DNA of 6,917 bases from Nanobdellota archaeon. GTDB lineage: Archaea; Nanobdellota; Nanobdellia; Woesearchaeales; JAUYGA01. This document shows positions 5,750 through 6,917 of the stretch, in pieces (position 1 is the first letter of the stretch; each line of letters begins with the position of its first letter). Under the pieces are notes generated by a model that made no database searches, was not told where the DNA came from, and saw only the letters and a list, made by a program, of their open reading frames with translations. The translations under genes were made by a program, and so were the position numbers. The DNA lies in assembly GCA_030690755.1 (NCBI GenBank), contig JAUYGA010000103.1, positions 1 through 6,917 of the forward strand, given 5' to 3'.

Positions 5750-5790
5750 ATTATACAACTATTAAAGTATATAATTATACAATTATACAA
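5750..5790 (+). repeat. Three ATTATACAA repeats around the histone promoter
   Basis: Exact copies of ATTATACAA occur at 5750-5758, 5774-5782 and 5782-5790, the last two overlapping by one base. They bracket the TATA box at 5767-5775, with the final copy near the expected transcription start. The arrangement is suggestive of operator sites for a repressor or autoregulation, but the repeat is AT-rich and short. Confidence 0.45.
5767..5775 (+). promoter_or_regulatory. TATA box of the histone gene
   Basis: GTATATAAT predicts a transcription start near 5795, giving a leader of about 20 bases that would just contain the Shine-Dalgarno site at 5805-5811. This also argues against the in-frame GTG at 5791 as a start. 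Confidence 0.5.
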
Positions 5791-5804
5791 GTGCGGTTAA
5801 GAAA

Positions 5805-5811
5805 AGGTGAT
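5805..5811 (+). promoter_or_regulatory. Ribosome binding site of the histone gene
   Basis: AGGTGAT matches seven bases of the ideal archaeal GGAGGTGATC and lies three to four bases before the ATG at 5815. It selects that ATG over the upstream GTG at 5791. Confidence 0.8.
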
Positions 5812-5814
5812 ACT

Positions 5815-6027
5815 ATGGGAAGAAATACTCAGACAATACCAAAAGCAGTTGCAGCAAGAATACTTATGAATGCAGGCGCAAAGCGCGTAAGTTCAGACGC
5901 AGCTCAGGCATTTGCAGATGAGATAGAAAAAATGGCCTTGGAAATAGGTTCTACTTCAGCAAAAGTGTCAAAACATGCTGGAAGAAAGACTGTCACAGAT
6001 GAAGACATAAAGATGGTCATCAAATAG
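5815..6027 (+). CDS. Archaeal histone, 70 aa
   Basis: Canonical single-domain archaeal histone of the HMfB type, which dimerises and wraps DNA to compact the chromosome. Helix 1 is about 8-20 (IPKAVAARILMNAG), loop 1 carries KRVSSDA (23-29) with the DNA-contacting Arg24, helix 2 spans about 29-55, loop 2 has the hallmark AGRKT (55-59), and helix 3 is the last ten residues. The RxTxxxxD signature is present as R57, T59 and D64. The fold is 1-2 residues from the minimal length and has no C-terminal tail. The frame extends upstream to a GTG at 5791, but AGGTGAT positions the ribosome at 5815 and the extra residues do not belong to the fold. Short AT-rich repeats surround its promoter. It lies between two membrane protein genes, each with its own promoter. 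Confidence 0.95.
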   Translation: MGRNTQTIPKAVAARILMNAGAKRVSSDAAQAFADEIEKMALEIGSTSAKVSKHAGRKTVTDEDIKMVIK

Positions 6028-6049
6028 GTTATTTTGTTTAATAGTGCGT

Positions 6050-6058
6050 CTATATATT
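6050..6058 (+). promoter_or_regulatory. TATA box of the 173-aa membrane protein gene
   Basis: CTATATATT is centred about 22 bases before the ATG at 6076, a little tight but consistent with a leaderless or near-leaderless mRNA. It begins 22 bases after the histone stop codon. GAGTGGT at 6061-6067 is only a weak Shine-Dalgarno candidate. Confidence 0.5.
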
Positions 6059-6075
6059 TTGAGTGGTACTAAAAA

Positions 6076-6597
6076 ATGGAAAGGATAAATGCAATCAAAT
6101 TTTCTTTTACGCAGGCAGCAATAACTCTATTCATATCAGGGTTGCTCTACCTTATGCAACGAGCATATTATCCTGAAAAATGCTCCACTTATCTTGGAAT
6201 GGCTGTCGCGTTCATAATTACCATAATTTTCTTTTTGATAGGCATCGTAAGCTGCATAATGCATGATAAACTGGCCAAGAAAACAAAACTGAAAGGAGCA
6301 TATTCCATAATACTTATAGAATTTGTTATGGCTTTCATAGTGATACTCACTTTTGCGCTCATACAATTAGCAGGAATGTATGATGTTCTAAAGGTTGCGG
6401 CATTTGCAGCTGTCTTGATGCTCATAGTTTCTGGATTTGCATCCCTGATTTCATTCAAACTTTTCAAATTTAACCAAACAGAAGCTTTTGATAAAAAATA
6501 TAATATTGAGATAAGCATAGCATTAGTCGCTTCAATGATTCTTATGTTCCTGTTGAGCTATGTTTATGTGACTAACAAAGCATTGTGCGGAATTTGA
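6076..6597 (+). CDS. Five-helix membrane protein, 173 aa
   Basis: Unrecognised integral membrane protein. Hydrophobic segments are at about 11-28, 39-62, 75-98, 104-127 and 145-167. The polar links are short: a loop with PEKC near 33-36, a basic loop HDKLAKKTKLKG at 63-74, and KFNQTEAFDKKYN at 131-143. Two cysteines (36 and 60) and a third near the end (171) may lie close to the membrane faces. The first three helices echo those of the 177-aa protein at 5199-5732 (FSFTQA against FSLAQA; DKLAKK against NKIAAEKK; a Tyr then Glu in helix 3), while two extra helices replace that protein's basic tail. No transporter, enzyme or signal-peptide motif is visible. It sits 48 bases after the histone gene but has its own TATA box. 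Confidence 0.75.
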   Translation: MERINAIKFSFTQAAITLFISGLLYLMQRAYYPEKCSTYLGMAVAFIITIIFFLIGIVSCIMHDKLAKKTKLKGAYSIILIEFVMAFIVILTFALIQLAGMYDVLKVAAFAAVLMLIVSGFASLISFKLFKFNQTEAFDKKYNIEISIALVASMILMFLLSYVYVTNKALCGI

Positions 6598-6715
6598 ATA
6601 AAATATTTTGAGTTACTGAATCTTGAATCAAACAAAACAGATACACCAGATAAACGCGATAAATAAACATAAGAACATAAACCGCATCAATATAGTATTG
6701 GTCACTCGGCGAATG

Positions 6716-6726
6716 TTAAATATATC
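6716..6726 (+). promoter_or_regulatory. Candidate promoter of the truncated gene at the right edge
   Basis: TTAAATATATC is the best TATA-like match in the 211-base gap 6598-6808 and would give a leader of about 60 bases. TTTTATAG at 6758-6765 is an alternative with a leader of about 20 bases. GTTAAATA occurs twice (6715-6722, 6729-6736). Nothing else stands out in the gap: no hairpin and no small gene. Confidence 0.3.
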
Positions 6727-6793
6727 TGTTAAATAGCGGATGTTTTTAATTTATTAATTTTATAGGATCAATGCAAAAGAACAGAAGATTGCA

Positions 6794-6802
6794 GAGGGGG
6801 TG
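6794..6802 (+). promoter_or_regulatory. Ribosome binding site of the truncated gene
   Basis: GAGGGGGTG, six bases before the ATG at 6809, is a strong purine-rich site related to GGAGGTG and selects that start. The frame is open further back to about 6758, with a GTG at 6800, but that GTG is inside the site itself. Confidence 0.6.
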
Positions 6803-6808
6803 TTTGAA

Positions 6809-6917
6809 ATGGGCGCATTCACTAATAAGACAGGACTGCAAATCTTGGAATTCGTCAATAGCCAGAAAATTGATTATGGCATGAACAAACTTTCCAGAAT
6901 GATTTGGCGCGAATTTA
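6809..6917 (+). CDS. Probable winged-helix protein, N-terminal part only
   Basis: Only 36 codons are inside the window: MGAFTNKTGLQILEFVNSQK followed by IDYGMNKLSRMIWREF. The start pattern (F-T-N-K-x-G-L-x-I-L-x-F, then a short linker and M-N-K-L-S-R) is like the first two helices of winged-helix domains at the front of small archaeal regulators and nucleotidyltransferase-associated proteins. The recognition helix would lie beyond the edge, so the class is tentative. A strong ribosome binding site supports the start. The rest of the gene, and any second domain, cannot be judged. Confidence 0.5.
   Translation, partial: MGAFTNKTGLQILEFVNSQKIDYGMNKLSRMIWREF

Noticed and set aside
5791..5814. 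GTG start extending the histone by eight residues
   Set aside because: It lies at the predicted transcription start, while AGGTGAT sits just before the ATG at 5815 and the histone fold needs no extension.
6771..6884. ATG-initiated frame at 6771 overlapping the last gene
   Set aside because: It ends after about 37 codons and lacks a ribosome binding site; the other frame has a strong site and winged-helix-like character.

Overview
The window reads as a piece of an archaeal chromosome, probably from a small-genome DPANN-type lineage (Woesearchaeota/Pacearchaeota-like). That lineage guess is an inference. The archaeal assignment rests on four things seen in the sequence: an archaeal histone, an archaeal-type glutamyl-tRNA synthetase with its N-terminal extension, TATA boxes about 22-27 bases upstream of several start codons (leaderless transcripts), and GGTGAT/GAGGTG-type Shine-Dalgarno sites on other genes. 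The DNA is AT-rich. There is no transposase, CRISPR array, tRNA or rRNA.

Left part (1-2752, all + strand): an unrecognised 174-aa protein; a tandem pair of coiled-coil proteins 35 bases apart (232 aa with a Pro/Met-rich tail, and 201 aa almost entirely helical); and a leaderless Nudix hydrolase related to the type I isopentenyl-diphosphate isomerase/YfcD group.

Middle part (2806-5109, - strand): gltX (591 aa), then, downstream in the direction of transcription, a 357-base non-coding gap, then a 56-aa short histone-fold (DUF1931-like) protein that is easy to miss because of its size. The gap holds a five-segment nested inverted repeat (3151-3314), a consensus TATA box and a small palindrome.

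Right part (5199-6917, + strand), divergent from gltX: a 4-TM membrane protein with a basic tail, a canonical 70-aa archaeal histone with a strong ribosome binding site, a 5-TM membrane protein that looks like a distant paralogue of the first one, and the start of a probable winged-helix protein cut off by the window edge.

Functionally the region mixes translation (gltX), chromatin (two different histone-fold proteins) and several lineage-specific proteins of unknown role. No defence or mobile system is evident. The items most worth a second look are the large inverted repeat behind gltX, the truncated histone fold, the pair of related membrane proteins flanking the histone gene, the Nudix protein that keeps isomerase-like metal ligands but has Asn where the catalytic Cys should be, and the coiled-coil pair.
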